Made by a program: the position numbers and the translations under genes | Shown here: piece by piece, positions 26,424 to 34,988 of the stretch | How the letters are laid out: every line of letters starts with the position of its first letter | Numbering within the stretch: position 1 is the first letter of the stretch | Assembly (NCBI RefSeq): GCF_010104355.1 | Contig: NZ_CP044973.1 | Location: forward strand, 124,001 to 188,000 | Length of the DNA stretch: 64,000 bases | Source: Hydrogenophaga sp. PBL-H3 | Lineage (GTDB): Bacteria; Pseudomonadota; Gammaproteobacteria; Burkholderiales; Burkholderiaceae_C | Reading direction: 5' to 3' | Notes under the pieces: generated by a model | Told to the model about the DNA's origin: nothing | Databases searched by the model: none | Seen by the model: the letters and a program-made list of their open reading frames with translations, nothing else

Positions 26424-27269
26424 ATGTTCGCCGCCTCCCTGATCGTTTTCCGCGAAACCCTCGAGGCCGCGCTGTTCGTCGGCATCATCGCCGCCGCTAC
26501 GAAGCAGTTGCCGCAGCGAGGCCGCTGGCTGGCCGGCGGTGTCGCCGCCGGCGTGGCCGGTGCGCTGCTGCTGGCGCTGTCGGCCGAGCAGGTCGGCACC
26601 TGGGCCGACGGCATCGGCCAGGATCTGGTCAACATCGGCATCCTGACGGTCGCGCTGTCGATGCTGGTGTGGCACTGCGTCTGGGTCTCGACGCACGGCC
26701 GGCAGATGGCGATGGAGGCGCGCCAGCTCGGCGCATCGGTCCAGGGCGGGCAGCGCAAGCCGTGGGTGTTGTTCGTCGCGGTGGCCCTCGCGGTGCTGCG
26801 TGAGGGCGCCGAGACGGTGCTGTTCGTAGCCGGCTCGCTGACTGGCGGCGGCCAGGTCGGCACCGCCTCGGTGATGTTGGCCTGTGCGCTTGGGCTGGTT
26901 GCCGGCGCCGTGGTCGGCGTTGGCCTTTATGCCGGCTTGTCGCGCATCCCGACGCAGAAGCTCTTCGCTGCAACCAATGTGCTGATCGCGCTGCTGGCCG
27001 CGTCGATCGCCAGCCAACTGGCCCGCGCCCTCGCGCAGGCCGGGCTGGTCGAGCGCGGCACCGCGCCGCTGTGGGACAGCTCCGCCTGGCTGGCGTCCGA
27101 TTCGGCGCTGGGCGCGCTACTGCACGCACTGGTTGGCTACGACGCGCGGCCGTCGGCGATGCAGATCGGCTTCTATGTCGCCGTGCTGGCCAGCATCTAC
27201 ATCGGCACGCGCATGGTGATGCGCCAGCTGGGCGTCAGCCCGCCGCATCGCCGCGCCGGCCCGGCCTGA
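26424..27269 (+). CDS. FTR1-family iron permease, copy 1
   Basis: 281 residues starting MFAASLIVFRETLEAALFVG. It has about seven membrane segments and two REXXE iron-binding motifs, 'RETLE' at residues 10-14 and 'REGAE' near residue 121, the hallmark of FTR1/EfeU permeases that move ferric iron across the inner membrane. In this copy its natural promoter and cupredoxin partner are replaced by the transposon end, so expression would depend on read-through from the transposon. An in-frame upstream extension to 26391 begins inside the terminal repeat. Confidence 0.9.
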   Translation: MFAASLIVFRETLEAALFVGIIAAATKQLPQRGRWLAGGVAAGVAGALLLALSAEQVGTWADGIGQDLVNIGILTVALSMLVWHCVWVSTHGRQMAMEARQLGASVQGGQRKPWVLFVAVALAVLREGAETVLFVAGSLTGGGQVGTASVMLACALGLVAGAVVGVGLYAGLSRIPTQKLFAATNVLIALLAASIASQLARALAQAGLVERGTAPLWDSSAWLASDSALGALLHALVGYDARPSAMQIGFYVAVLASIYIGTRMVMRQLGVSPPHRRAGPA

Positions 27270-27353
27270 CGGCGCGCCCGCCCAGCCCCCTCGCCGGCGC
27301 CCTGCGAGGTCGCCCGTCGCATCTCTTCTTCTTGCCACTCCCGAGGCCTTCCG

Positions 27354-28103
27354 ATGCATAACGTCAAATATGGACGGGCGCTTGTCGCCCTTGCCCTGTC
27401 CTGCCTTGCCTACACCGTTCCGGCGGCAGCCGGACCTTCCGACTATGTCGTCACGCCTATCGTCGAGGAGGGCGAGCGCGAGATCGACTTCAAAGCCGGC
27501 ACGCGCAAGTTGCGCGATGGCACCCGCGAGAGCGCCTGGTCGATCGGGCTCGGCTACGGCGCCACCAGTTGGTGGTTCACCGAGCTGTATGCGAAGTGGC
27601 ACCACGAGCCGGGCGCGCCGAGTGCCTTCGACGCCTGGGAGTGGGAGAACAAGTTCCAGCTCACAGAGACCGGGAAGTACCCGGTCGACGTTGGCTTCCT
27701 GCTCGAGATCGAGCGACCGAAGGACCGCAGCGAAGGCTATGAATACAAATGGGGCCCGCTGCTGCAGTCGGAGTTCGGCCTGTGGCAGGCCAATCTCAAT
27801 CTGTTGATCTAGAAGCACATCCGCATCGCGGAGCCGGAGAAGGCCGAGCTCGGCTACCAGTGGCAGCTGAAGTACCGTTGGACACCAGCTCTCGAGGCCG
27901 GTGTGCAGGGTTTCGGCAACATGGGCCCGTGGAATGACTGGGCGCCGTCGAGAGAGCAGTCGCACATCGCAGGACCGGCCCTGTTCGGCCGAGTCAAAGT
28001 CGGCGATCACCAGACGATCAAGTACAACGCTGGTGTGCTGTTCGGCATCAACCATGCGTCGCCGAAGCACACGCTGCGAGCGCAGGCGGAGTTTGAGTTC
28101 TGA
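27354..28103 (+). pseudogene. Outer-membrane or secreted protein with internal amber codon, copy 1
   Basis: A 249-codon frame with a signal peptide ('ALVALALSCLAYTVPAAAG') and alternating aromatic beta-barrel-like segments ('SAWSIGLGYGATSWWFTELYAKW', 'GVLFGINHASPKHTLRAQAEFEF' at the end with terminal Phe). A TAG at 27810-27812 breaks it after 152 codons, yet the frame stays open and barrel-like to the natural stop. It follows the FTR1 gene by 84 bases and may be a metal-related outer-membrane protein. I do not recognise the exact family. Confidence 0.7.
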
Positions 28104-28204
28104 GCCGATGACCAGCGGCGATTCGACAGACGCGGGCGACGTCATCGCCGCCTGAAAGGTACCGCTGCTCCTGGTGCGCTGAGACCGCCCGATATACTTG
28201 CCCC

Positions 28205-28315
28205 TCACCCGTCATTGGGGAGTAGCCGCCCTGCGCTCGCAGGGGTCCGCGTCAACACACTTGACCCTCATGGTCATGGCGCGGACAGCTTCAAGCCTGG
28301 CAAGACCTTTGACTG
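28205..28315 (+). ncRNA. yybP-ykoY manganese riboswitch, copy 1
   Basis: The leader holds conserved pieces of this riboswitch class: GGGGAGTAGCC (28217-28227) followed by a stem, then GCGTCAACACACTTGA, a second stem (CATGG.CATGGCGC) and GGCAAGACCTTTG. A TATACT box (28193-28198) lies upstream and a TMEM165/GDT1-type exporter gene follows. In this class Mn2+ binding switches on Mn exporters. Confidence 0.8.
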
Positions 28316-28379
28316 CACTGCCTCCGGATGGGCCGGGGATGCCGTGCAGTCTTCGTCTTCGCTGGCCCTTGGAGTTTTC

Positions 28380-28952
28380 ATGGAAGCATTCCTCGTCTCG
28401 ACCGGCGTCGTCGCCCTGGGTGAAATGGGCGACAAGACACAGCTGCTGGCCATCGTTCTGGCCGCAGCCTTTCGCAAGCCCATCCCCATCATCCTTGGAA
28501 TCCTGGTTGCGACCCTCGTGAACCACGCGGCCGCCGGCGCCGTGGGCGGCTGGGTGGCCCAGGCCATGGGTCCGAACATCCTGCGCTGGGTGATCGGTGT
28601 GTCGTTCCTGGCCATGGCGGGCTGGATGCTGATCCCCGACAAGATCGACGACGACGCAGCGGGTGGCAAGCAGCGCTTCGGCGTGTTCGGCACGACGGTG
28701 GTCGCCTTCTTCCTGGCGGAGATGGGCGACAAGACGCAAATCGCCACCGTGGCCCTGGCCGCGCGCTACACCGACATCGTCCAGGTGGTGCTGGGCACGA
28801 CCTTCGGCATGATGCTGGCCAACGTGCCGGCGGTCTTCCTGGGCGACAAGATCGCCAAGAAGGTGTCGATGAAACTGGTCCACGGCATCGCGGCCGTCAT
28901 CTTCGCCATCCTCGGCGTGCTGACGCTCCTGAACGTCGGCAAGCTGTTCTGA
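28380..28952 (+). CDS. TMEM165/GDT1-family manganese exporter, copy 1
   Basis: 190 residues starting MEAFLVSTGVVALGEMGDKT; the ATG follows GGAGTTTTC. Two E-x-G-D-K-T motifs ('ALGEMGDKTQ', 'LAEMGDKTQ') in inversely repeated three-helix halves define the UPF0016/GDT1 family, whose bacterial members export Mn2+. The riboswitch upstream strongly supports a manganese role. The DmeF-type gene follows 10 bases downstream, so both are probably under riboswitch control. Confidence 0.88.
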   Translation: MEAFLVSTGVVALGEMGDKTQLLAIVLAAAFRKPIPIILGILVATLVNHAAAGAVGGWVAQAMGPNILRWVIGVSFLAMAGWMLIPDKIDDDAAGGKQRFGVFGTTVVAFFLAEMGDKTQIATVALAARYTDIVQVVLGTTFGMMLANVPAVFLGDKIAKKVSMKLVHGIAAVIFAILGVLTLLNVGKLF

Positions 28953-28962
28953 AGGGCTGACC

Positions 28963-29913
28963 ATGCACGCTGACGATCTTGCCAAGTGGCAGCACGACCA
29001 CGTCTTTGATTCAGGAAACGCGGCTGGAGAACGCGGAACGCGCGTGGTGATGTGGATCACCGCTGCGATGATGGTCGTCGAGATCGCCGCGGGTTGGTTC
29101 TACAACTCGATGGCACTGCTGGCCGACGGCTTCCACATGAGCAGCCATGCCGTGGCGATCGGACTGAGTGCGTTCGCGTACTCGGCGGCGCGCAAGCACG
29201 CGAAGGACACCCGGTTCGCCTTTGGAACCTGGAAGATGGAGGTGCTCGGCGGGTTCGCGAGCGCCATCTTCCTACTGGTGGTCGTGGGCCTCATGGTGTA
29301 CGGCTCGGTAGAGCGACTGATCACCCCCGAGCCGATCCACTACAAGGAGGCCATGCTCATCGCGGTGCTCGGCCTGGTGGTCAATCTCGTCTCGGCACGC
29401 ATCCTGGACGCGGCGCATCACCACGACCACGGGCACGATCACCATGGTCATTCGCACGAAACGAGTCACCACCACGACCTGAACCTCAAGTCAGCCTACG
29501 TCCACGTCATCGCCGACGCGGCGACTTCCGTGGCGGCGATCGCGGCACTCGCCGGCGGTTGGTGGCTGGGTTGGTCATGGCTTGATCCGGTCATGGGCAT
29601 CGTTGGCGCTTTGGTCGTCGCGCTGTGGGCCAAGGGGCTCATCGTTGAAACCAGCAAGGTGCTGCTGGACCGGGAGATGGACCATCCGGTGGTCGACGAG
29701 ATCCGGGCGGTCATTGCCGAGCGCGGCGCCGAGAGTGAAACCCTCGTCGCCGACCTGCATGTCTGGCGAGTGGGCAGGGCGACCTACTCGTGCGCTCTCA
29801 GTCTCGTGACCCACGACGAGCGACTGGTGCCGAACCAGGTGCGGGAGTGGCTGTCGATTCACGAGGAGATCGTGCACTCGACCATCGAGGTTCAGATGTG
29901 CCATCGCAGTTAG
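28963..29913 (+). CDS. dmeF: Cation diffusion facilitator, DmeF type (Co/Ni efflux), copy 1
   Basis: 316 residues. Six membrane segments with CDF metal-site residues in 'LLADGFHMSSHAVAI' and 'HVIADAATSVAAI', a His-rich loop between ('HHHDHGHDHHGHSHETSHHHD' region) and a cytoplasmic C-terminal domain. The N-terminus 'WQHDHVF' is typical of DmeF, which exports Co2+ and Ni2+. It is translated with the manganese exporter, giving a two-gene divalent-cation efflux operon. Confidence 0.88.
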   Translation: MHADDLAKWQHDHVFDSGNAAGERGTRVVMWITAAMMVVEIAAGWFYNSMALLADGFHMSSHAVAIGLSAFAYSAARKHAKDTRFAFGTWKMEVLGGFASAIFLLVVVGLMVYGSVERLITPEPIHYKEAMLIAVLGLVVNLVSARILDAAHHHDHGHDHHGHSHETSHHHDLNLKSAYVHVIADAATSVAAIAALAGGWWLGWSWLDPVMGIVGALVVALWAKGLIVETSKVLLDREMDHPVVDEIRAVIAERGAESETLVADLHVWRVGRATYSCALSLVTHDERLVPNQVREWLSIHEEIVHSTIEVQMCHRS

Positions 29914-30194
29914 TTGCGGCGGCAGGCAAGTGGCGACGGGCCTTTCTACGATGTCTTGGCCTTCGGTCCGCCGAGCGGTTCGCGACCTGCCGAAGCAGTT
30001 GCCCCGCCGCGAATATTCTGCGGTCGTCGTGCCGCAGGAGCACATGATCCCTCCTGTCGCCGGTCTGCAATCTGCTCATCGGGGTCAGCGAAGGTCAAGT
30101 TCGAGGGTAGACCTGTCGCTCACAGAGAAAAGCGCCGACGGCTTCTATGGGCCCGTTGCTGCCCTTCGTCGAGCACCGTTGTACGTCGGTAGTG

Positions 30195-30546
30195 CAGCGT
30201 AAGCAGCCCCTGGAGTGACAACTGTCGGATGCCCACGCCCTTGCGCAGCCCGATGAAGCTGCTCATCTCCGTCGGGTACACTGGTTAGTAACTGCAGATC
30301 GCCGAGAACGCGACGATGCTGCCCTGCGGCGCGATCCCGGCCGGCGAGGCGTCGAACGGGGTAGTTGAACAGCCAGGCCTCGCCGGGCTGCAGCGTCTCC
30401 GCCTGGAGCGGGTCGCCGCGGTCGTCCATCAGCAGCGAGGGCGCGAAGCTGCGCGGCGTGCCAGCCACGGCCGGCAGCGTGCCGGCGGCGGCCCAGGCGC
30501 CGGCCATGCAGGGGGCGTTGTGCATCAGGTCGCGACGCTCGAGATC
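30195..30546 (-). pseudogene. Remnant of a Tat-exported Rieske iron-sulfur protein, copy 1
   Basis: On the minus strand the frame reads 'ERRDLMHNAPCMAGAWAAAG' (twin-arginine signal-like), 'PSLLMDDRGDPLQAETLQPG' and 'EAWLFNYP'. After a one-base shift it continues 'FDASPAGIAPQGSIVAFSAI' with a cysteine, then a stop, then 'YPTEMSSFIG'. Rieske proteins show this order, but the cluster-binding box is broken. The call is by pattern only. The interval 29914-30194 holds nothing else I can support. Confidence 0.4.
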
Positions 30547-30688
30547 AGTCCGGACACCCGGTGGCACGGGAATGGACGGTACTTCAGCCATACTCTGGCC
30601 GCAACCTGCGCCCCGCCTTCCGGGTGGACCGTGATGCACGGGCCCGCTCGTTTGGGCCCCCATCAGGCTCGAAAGCGCCGCCCGCAGA

Positions 30689-31288
30689 TCAGCCCGCGGC
30701 GCGCTTCCGAGCGAGACCCAGCCCCGCCAGGGCGATGCCCAACAGCGCAAGCGATCCCGGTTCGGGCACGCCGTTGACGACAACCTTCTCGAAGTCCATG
30801 AACGCCATGTAGTCTTGGGAGTCGCCGTACGCCTTGAAGACCGTGTAATTTGCGCTCCCCAGATAGTCGATGCTGGACGTATTCACGAACCAGGCCGATG
30901 TGGCGTTGCCATTGCCCGCATCCAGATAGGGGATCCACATCTCGCAAAAGCCGCCCCGGTCGCAGCTGTTGACCAGTTCGGGCCGGGTGTCGAAGTTGTA
31001 GGTGGTGCCGTCCACCACCACATTGTCGACGAGCACCTGGGCGAACACGGCATTCATCGCGACCATCGCGTCGGCCGACGTCGTGAAGTCGAACAGGCTT
31101 TGATCGCAGCCGGCAAACATCGACGCGCATGAGTTTCCGAACGTCACGCGGTACTGTTCGCTGTTGATGATCAAGCCGGTAGCACTTTGCAACTTGCCGT
31201 TCTGGATCTGGTACACGACATCGGCCTGGGCGGCACCGCCCAGTGCCAGCGCGCAGGACAAGCCAATCTTCAATAATGTCTTCGACAC
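30689..31288 (-). CDS. PEP-CTERM sorted exported protein, copy 1
   Basis: About 199 residues from a GTG at 31288 preceded by GGAAAGG; it is followed by a signal peptide ('LLKIGLSCALALGGAAQA'). The C-terminus has the full sorting signal: 'VPEPGSLALLGIALAGLGLARKRAAG' (Pro-Glu-Pro motif, hydrophobic helix, basic tail), cleaved by exosortase in bacteria with that system. The body contains four or more cysteines and no known domain. No exosortase gene lies in the window. Confidence 0.85.
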   Translation of the reverse strand: MSKTLLKIGLSCALALGGAAQADVVYQIQNGKLQSATGLIINSEQYRVTFGNSCASMFAGCDQSLFDFTTSADAMVAMNAVFAQVLVDNVVVDGTTYNFDTRPELVNSCDRGGFCEMWIPYLDAGNGNATSAWFVNTSSIDYLGSANYTVFKAYGDSQDYMAFMDFEKVVVNGVPEPGSLALLGIALAGLGLARKRAAG

Positions 31289-31500
31289 GGAGTGAACCTT
31301 TCCGGTAATGAATTGAATCTGAAGCCGATACCGGGCGAGCGACACTGCCACACTTGCGGCCCGTGCACGGTCACCTTGGATCAACAAAGCACAATTTGTG
31401 CCGATCCAAATAACATCAACAATAACAATGACTTAACAGGGATTTCTTCGGCGTGACTGACGATCTGTAAGAAAAGTCGACACATTTATTTACATCGCCG

Positions 31501-31533
31501 GGCCGCGTCGGGACCCGTTGTCCCGACGCGGCC
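31501..31533. terminator. Strong GC hairpin between ACR3 remnant and PEP-CTERM gene, copy 1
   Basis: GGCCGCGTCGGGAC pairs exactly with GTCCCGACGCGGCC across a 5-base loop. It lies downstream of the leftward ACR3 remnant and upstream of the PEP-CTERM gene. There is no T-run, so termination is possible but not certain. Confidence 0.5.
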
Positions 31534-31587
31534 GGTTCAGACGCCGCGGACCGAACGTCGCTTCACGGCCGTTGCCATGGCCCCGGC

Positions 31588-32160
31588 CTAGTACCAGCCC
31601 CGGAAGCGGTTGACCACGCGCACCACCAGCAGCATCACCGGCACCTCGATCTGCACGCCGACCACGGCGCCCGACGACAGGCCGAGCAGCAGCTCGACGA
31701 TCGGCGCGAAGGCGAGCACCATGATCGTGTCGTTCAGCGCCACCTGGCTGGGCGTGAAGAGTGGATCCGCGTTCGTCGGCCGGCTCCAGAGGAAGACCAT
31801 CGCCGTGCAGTGCGCGGCGGCCAGCAGGATCAGGCCGGCGACACGGCTGTCGAGTTGGTGCGCCAGCAGGTGGCGCACGAAGAGCCAGCCCAGCAGCGCC
31901 ATCGAGATGGGCTTGACGGCCCAGTTGACGAACAGCTTGACCCCGATGCCGCGCCAGTGGCGGCGCACCCCATGAAGGTCGCCGAAGTCCACCTTTATCA
32001 GCACCGGGATGATCACCACTCAGATCAGCAGGTTGACCTGCGCGATCTCCATCTGCCCGAGCGCCTGTACGGGTCTCACGCGGCCGGCGCTCTCCGACGA
32101 CGGGTGCAGCTCAACGCCGCCGGTCAGGTGGAGCTCAAGCTCAAGACGCCCTAGCGCGAA
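31588..32160 (-). pseudogene. ACR3-type arsenite efflux permease remnant, copy 1
   Basis: The minus frame reads 'MEIAQVNLLI', a TGA, then 'VVIIPVLIKVDFGDL', 'VNWAVKPISMALLGWLFVRHLL', 'LILLAAAHCTAMVFLWSRPTNADP' and 'SQVALNDTIMVLAFAPIVELLLG', the middle part of ACR3 (conserved Cys in 'AHCTAMV', 'ALNDTIM'). It ends at a stop after 'RVVNRFRGWY', lacking the C-terminal third. The start, one internal codon and the end are all broken. Confidence 0.8.
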
Positions 32161-32373
32161 GGGACGACGCACCTGGTTATGAGCTCGCTGGGGTTCATGC
32201 AGCATGCAGCAGCTGGCCGCGCTGTTGCGGCGGCCGCGGCTGTACAGAGCCGCCCGACCCGAACGACTCCTGATGGCCGATTGCAGAAGTCTAGCCGGCC
32301 TCGCACCCGCCTGGCCAACCTACATCGCAACTGGGAGCCGCAGGATCGACGCCTAGCTGCATCAAATTGCGCG

Positions 32374-32466
32374 TGTCCAAGAGAGCCGATCCGGCTGTCC
32401 AGGTCCTAACGCTCCCGCTGTCCACAAGTAGCCGAACTGAGTGTCCAGCAGCGACCGAAATACGCA
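32374..32466. repeat. Right end of the metal cassette with four TGTCCA repeats, copy 1
   Basis: TGTCCA occurs at 32374, 32396, 32419 and 32442, spaced 22-23 bp, then the terminal CCGAAATACGCA. Regularly spaced sites at a TG/CA end are typical of transposase-binding arrays of IS21-like or Tn7-like elements. Confidence 0.65.
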
Positions 32467-32643
32467 GATACTGTCGCTATGAGATCAAAGCGATCCAGTT
32501 CTATCGCCAACCCACCGGCTCACGCGCTGCTGCAGGAAGCACCACTACGCGGCCTTATCGCGGCCAGGGTACCCACTGGCATCACGGCCCTGGGTAGAAA
32601 AGGACACTTTGTCGTCGAAATTCGCTTCGGCGACGGCTTGGCT

Positions 32644-33140
32644 TGTTGGCTTCCGTTGAAAACTGACCCACTTAGAGCTGCAATTTCCATTTAAAGCTGA
32701 CCCACGTAAGAACCCTATCCTGCTGCTTTTAGTAGCAGGAGATTTCAGGAGTGATAGACGTGGCGACTTTAAGTGTCATAAGACGCTGGGCATTGCGCGA
32801 GCAGATGTCCATCCGCGAGATCTCCAGGCGCACAGGCCTGGCTCGCAATACCGTTAAGAAGTACCTGCGGGCGGGCGACGAAGAGCCCCGCTATGCCAAG
32901 CGGGCGAGCACCAGCAAGCTCGATCCATACGCTGACAAGCTTTCGACTTGGCTCTTGATCGAGGCAACAAAGTCGCGGAAACAGCGGCGCACTTTGCTGC
33001 AGCTCCACACATTCAGCAGGCCCCAAGTCTGAAAAGGAGAAAACGAAGCACTTATCCACAACGTGAGCTGCTTTGCTCACACAAGCGGGTGGGTCAGCAT
33101 TCGATGGAAATCTCGGGTCAGAGATCAGTGGAACTCAACA
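32644..33140 (+). mobile_element. IS21-family remnant (internal deletion)
   Basis: The left end starts TGTTGGCTTCCGTTG and the right end is its imperfect inverse (ending GGAACTCAACA); both carry repeated TGACCCAC/GGGTCA motifs. Between them a fragment of istA remains (32751 to about 33000: 'MIDVATLSVIRRWALREQMS', 'ISRRTGLARNTVKKYLRAG', an HTH). The catalytic domain and istB are gone. Confidence 0.7.
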
Positions 33141-33264
33141 CCTCGATGCGTTTGCGCGTTGCTATCGGGCAGTCGCCGGTTGTCAAGATCATCCGCCAGC
33201 ACAGCGCCAAGCTGGGCTTCGCACGATCGGTCGTGCGTCAGAGCCTGCATGCCACCAAACGGAG

Positions 33265-33921
33265 CTACAGGACGGTGGCGCGCGTAAAGCCTTCGAGATG
33301 GTCAATCAGGCGATCAAGCGCTTCCCCGGCATGCTTGATGTCGCCTTTGCCAATCGCCAGCGCGACGGCAGCGTGCAGGCGAGCCATTTCTGGCATGTCG
33401 GCCGTTTGCTTGTAGTGCAGGTACCAGAATCGCCGCGACAACCCGTGCAGCATGCGCATCGCACCTTCCGCGAATTCGTTGCTTGCCGCACTGAGGCACA
33501 GTTCATTGAACTCGCGGTCGGCACGTACGAAAGCCACATCGTCGCTCCGCGCAGCGTACTTCGTGAACTCGTCGGCGAGACGCCGGAAGGATTGGCGCTC
33601 CGAATCGCTGGCCCGCTTGGCGGCGCTGCGGCAGATCAAGCGCTCGATCTCGCGCCTTGTCTCCAGGAGCTTGAGCTGCTTATTGACGTTCATCTCCGAT
33701 ACTAGGAGCCCGCGTTGCGGCATTACGAGGATGAGGTGCTCGCGCGCCAAGCGCTGGATAGCCTCCCTAATGGGCGTGCGGCCGATACCGGTCATCTCGC
33801 TTAGCGCTTGCTCGGAGAGGGATGTGCCGGGCCGGATGCGCAAGGTAACGATGGCCTCCTCAATCATTTGATAGGCGAGATCGGTGAGTTTGGCCTTTGG
33901 CTCATTGAGTCGGGTAGCCAT
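33265..33921 (-). CDS. GntR-family regulator (FadR/FCD type)
   Basis: About 218 residues from ATG 33921 (MATRLNEPKAKLTDLAYQ). The winged HTH reads 'LSEQALSEMTGIGRTPIREAIQRLAREHLILVMPQRGLLVSE'; the C-terminal FCD ligand domain has the metal-binding type residues in 'ADREFNELCLSAASN' and 'MARLHAAVALAIGKGDIKHAGEAL'. It is divergent, across transposon debris, from the rightward transporter-hydrolase operon starting at 36364, and is a candidate regulator of it. Upstream (34070-34087) is a small inverted repeat ACATAT/ATATGT. Confidence 0.85.
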   Translation of the reverse strand: MATRLNEPKAKLTDLAYQMIEEAIVTLRIRPGTSLSEQALSEMTGIGRTPIREAIQRLAREHLILVMPQRGLLVSEMNVNKQLKLLETRREIERLICRSAAKRASDSERQSFRRLADEFTKYAARSDDVAFVRADREFNELCLSAASNEFAEGAMRMLHGLSRRFWYLHYKQTADMPEMARLHAAVALAIGKGDIKHAGEALDRLIDHLEGFTRATVL

Positions 33922-34123
33922 GCTCCTCGGTGCCGCGCCACTCGTTTGCGAGGCACCCCTGCTTCCACTTCGCCTAATGACCACGTGAAGGTACTCCGAA
34001 AGTTTACACCACAGACAATATGGCACTGTCACACATTATGCAATGCAATTAACCGACAAGTAAAATGTAACATATATATGCATATGTAGCTGCGATTGAT
34101 CGGACCAAATCGTGGGTACACGA

Positions 34124-34212
34124 TGTCGCCCGAGGTGCCCTCGTTGTTGAAGAAGGCCGGCAAGCCTTTCCTGCTCAGCCTGCACTACACCGCTCCGCAC
34201 TGGCCCTGGGAA
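34124..34212 (+). pseudogene. Sulfatase fragment
   Basis: A short frame reads 'MSPEVPSLLKKAGKPFLLSL' then 'HYTAPHWPWE', a signature of arylsulfatase-type enzymes of the alkaline-phosphatase superfamily. The frame loses similarity immediately after. The interval 34213-34479 contains nothing recognisable. Confidence 0.6.
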
Positions 34213-34479
34213 TGCGCGACGATGCGCACGTGGCTTCCGCGCTGGCGAAGAACCAGTTCCACCTCCGCCGTATTGGCGCTTGAACCACCGAGGCCAGCGC
34301 GCACCTCCCCATCAGGAGCAGTTCTGACACTCAGGTAAACCCTTGATACGGCCGAATTGAACCCGCTTGAGCAGCCCTTTGACACACCGCTTGGCGGCAC
34401 ACATCGGCCACAGGCGTGCACGGATCAGCCAACCGCAGCGCGTACGCGATCTGTTCCCCGGAAAATCTTGAACTTTTCC

Positions 34480-34623
34480 TTGTGCCACTTCGGGCTTGCC
34501 GGGTGTGATGGCGATGCGTGGGGCGATCTCCTTCAGTCGGTAGCTTTTGCCTTCGAACTCCAGCATCGCGCATCGGTGCATGAGCCGGTCGAGGATGGCC
34601 GAACGCCAAGCGCTTCCCATCAT
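34480..34623 (-). pseudogene. IS21-family IstB C-terminal fragment
   Basis: The frame 'MGSAWRSAILDRLMHRCAML' followed by 'EFEGKSYRLKE' matches the C-terminal end of the IstB ATPase. The rest of the gene is missing on both sides. Confidence 0.6.
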
Positions 34624-34625
34624 GG

Positions 34626-34988
34626 CTGTCGCTTGCCCCGGGCTGCAAGATCAGCGGCGGCAAGGTTCTCTCGGCGCACACCCGCAAGACCGCCAACCGG
34701 ATCACGTGGATACTGCGGATGGCGGCTGTCACGGTCGGCAAAACAGATACCGCTCTTGGGGCCTTCTACCGCAGGCTGGGGGCGAGAATCGGCAAGGCCA
34801 AGGCGGTCACCGCCACCGCGCGCAAGATTGTCGTTCTGCTCTACGACGTAATGCGCTTCGTTATGAAATACGTCGATCCCGGCGCGAACTTCTACGAGGC
34901 GTGCTATCGGGAGCGGGTGGTCAAGCAACTGCATCGACGTGCTGCAAGGTTCGGTTTCACACTTCAACCGACCGAGGCCGTTTCTTAG
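34626..34988 (+). pseudogene. IS110-family transposase C-terminal fragment
   Basis: The frame reads 'CKISGGKVLSAHTRKTANRI', 'KTDTALGAFYRRLGARIGKAKA' and 'YEACYRERVVKQLHRRAARFG', the C-terminal domain of IS110-type transposases, ending at a natural stop. The catalytic N-terminal part is absent. Confidence 0.65.

Larger units (their letters stand above)
26413..32466. mobile_element. Metal-homeostasis cassette, copy 1 (left end missing)
   Basis: 6054 bp identical, as judged from matching reading frames and spot comparison, to 46665-50451 plus 54592-56860. The right border is the cassette end CCGAAATACGCA; beyond it the two copies differ completely. On the left, identity stops exactly at the Tn4651-type repeat, so the cassette end, the Fur-box region and the cupredoxin gene seen in copy 2 are absent here. 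Confidence 0.85.

Noticed and set aside
27117-28208. 363-codon minus-strand frame opposite the broken barrel gene (repeated at 47369-48460)
   Set aside because: It lies antisense to FTR1, the barrel gene and its downstream region, follows high GC3 of the true frames and has no recognisable domain.
28212-29060. 282-codon minus-strand frame over the riboswitch and Mn exporter
   Set aside because: His/Gln/Asp-rich shadow of the exporter reading frame; it also runs through the riboswitch.
31501-31533. GC hairpin as a transposon end
   Set aside because: The stem is a simple 14-bp hairpin with a 5-base loop, not related to any element border in the window.
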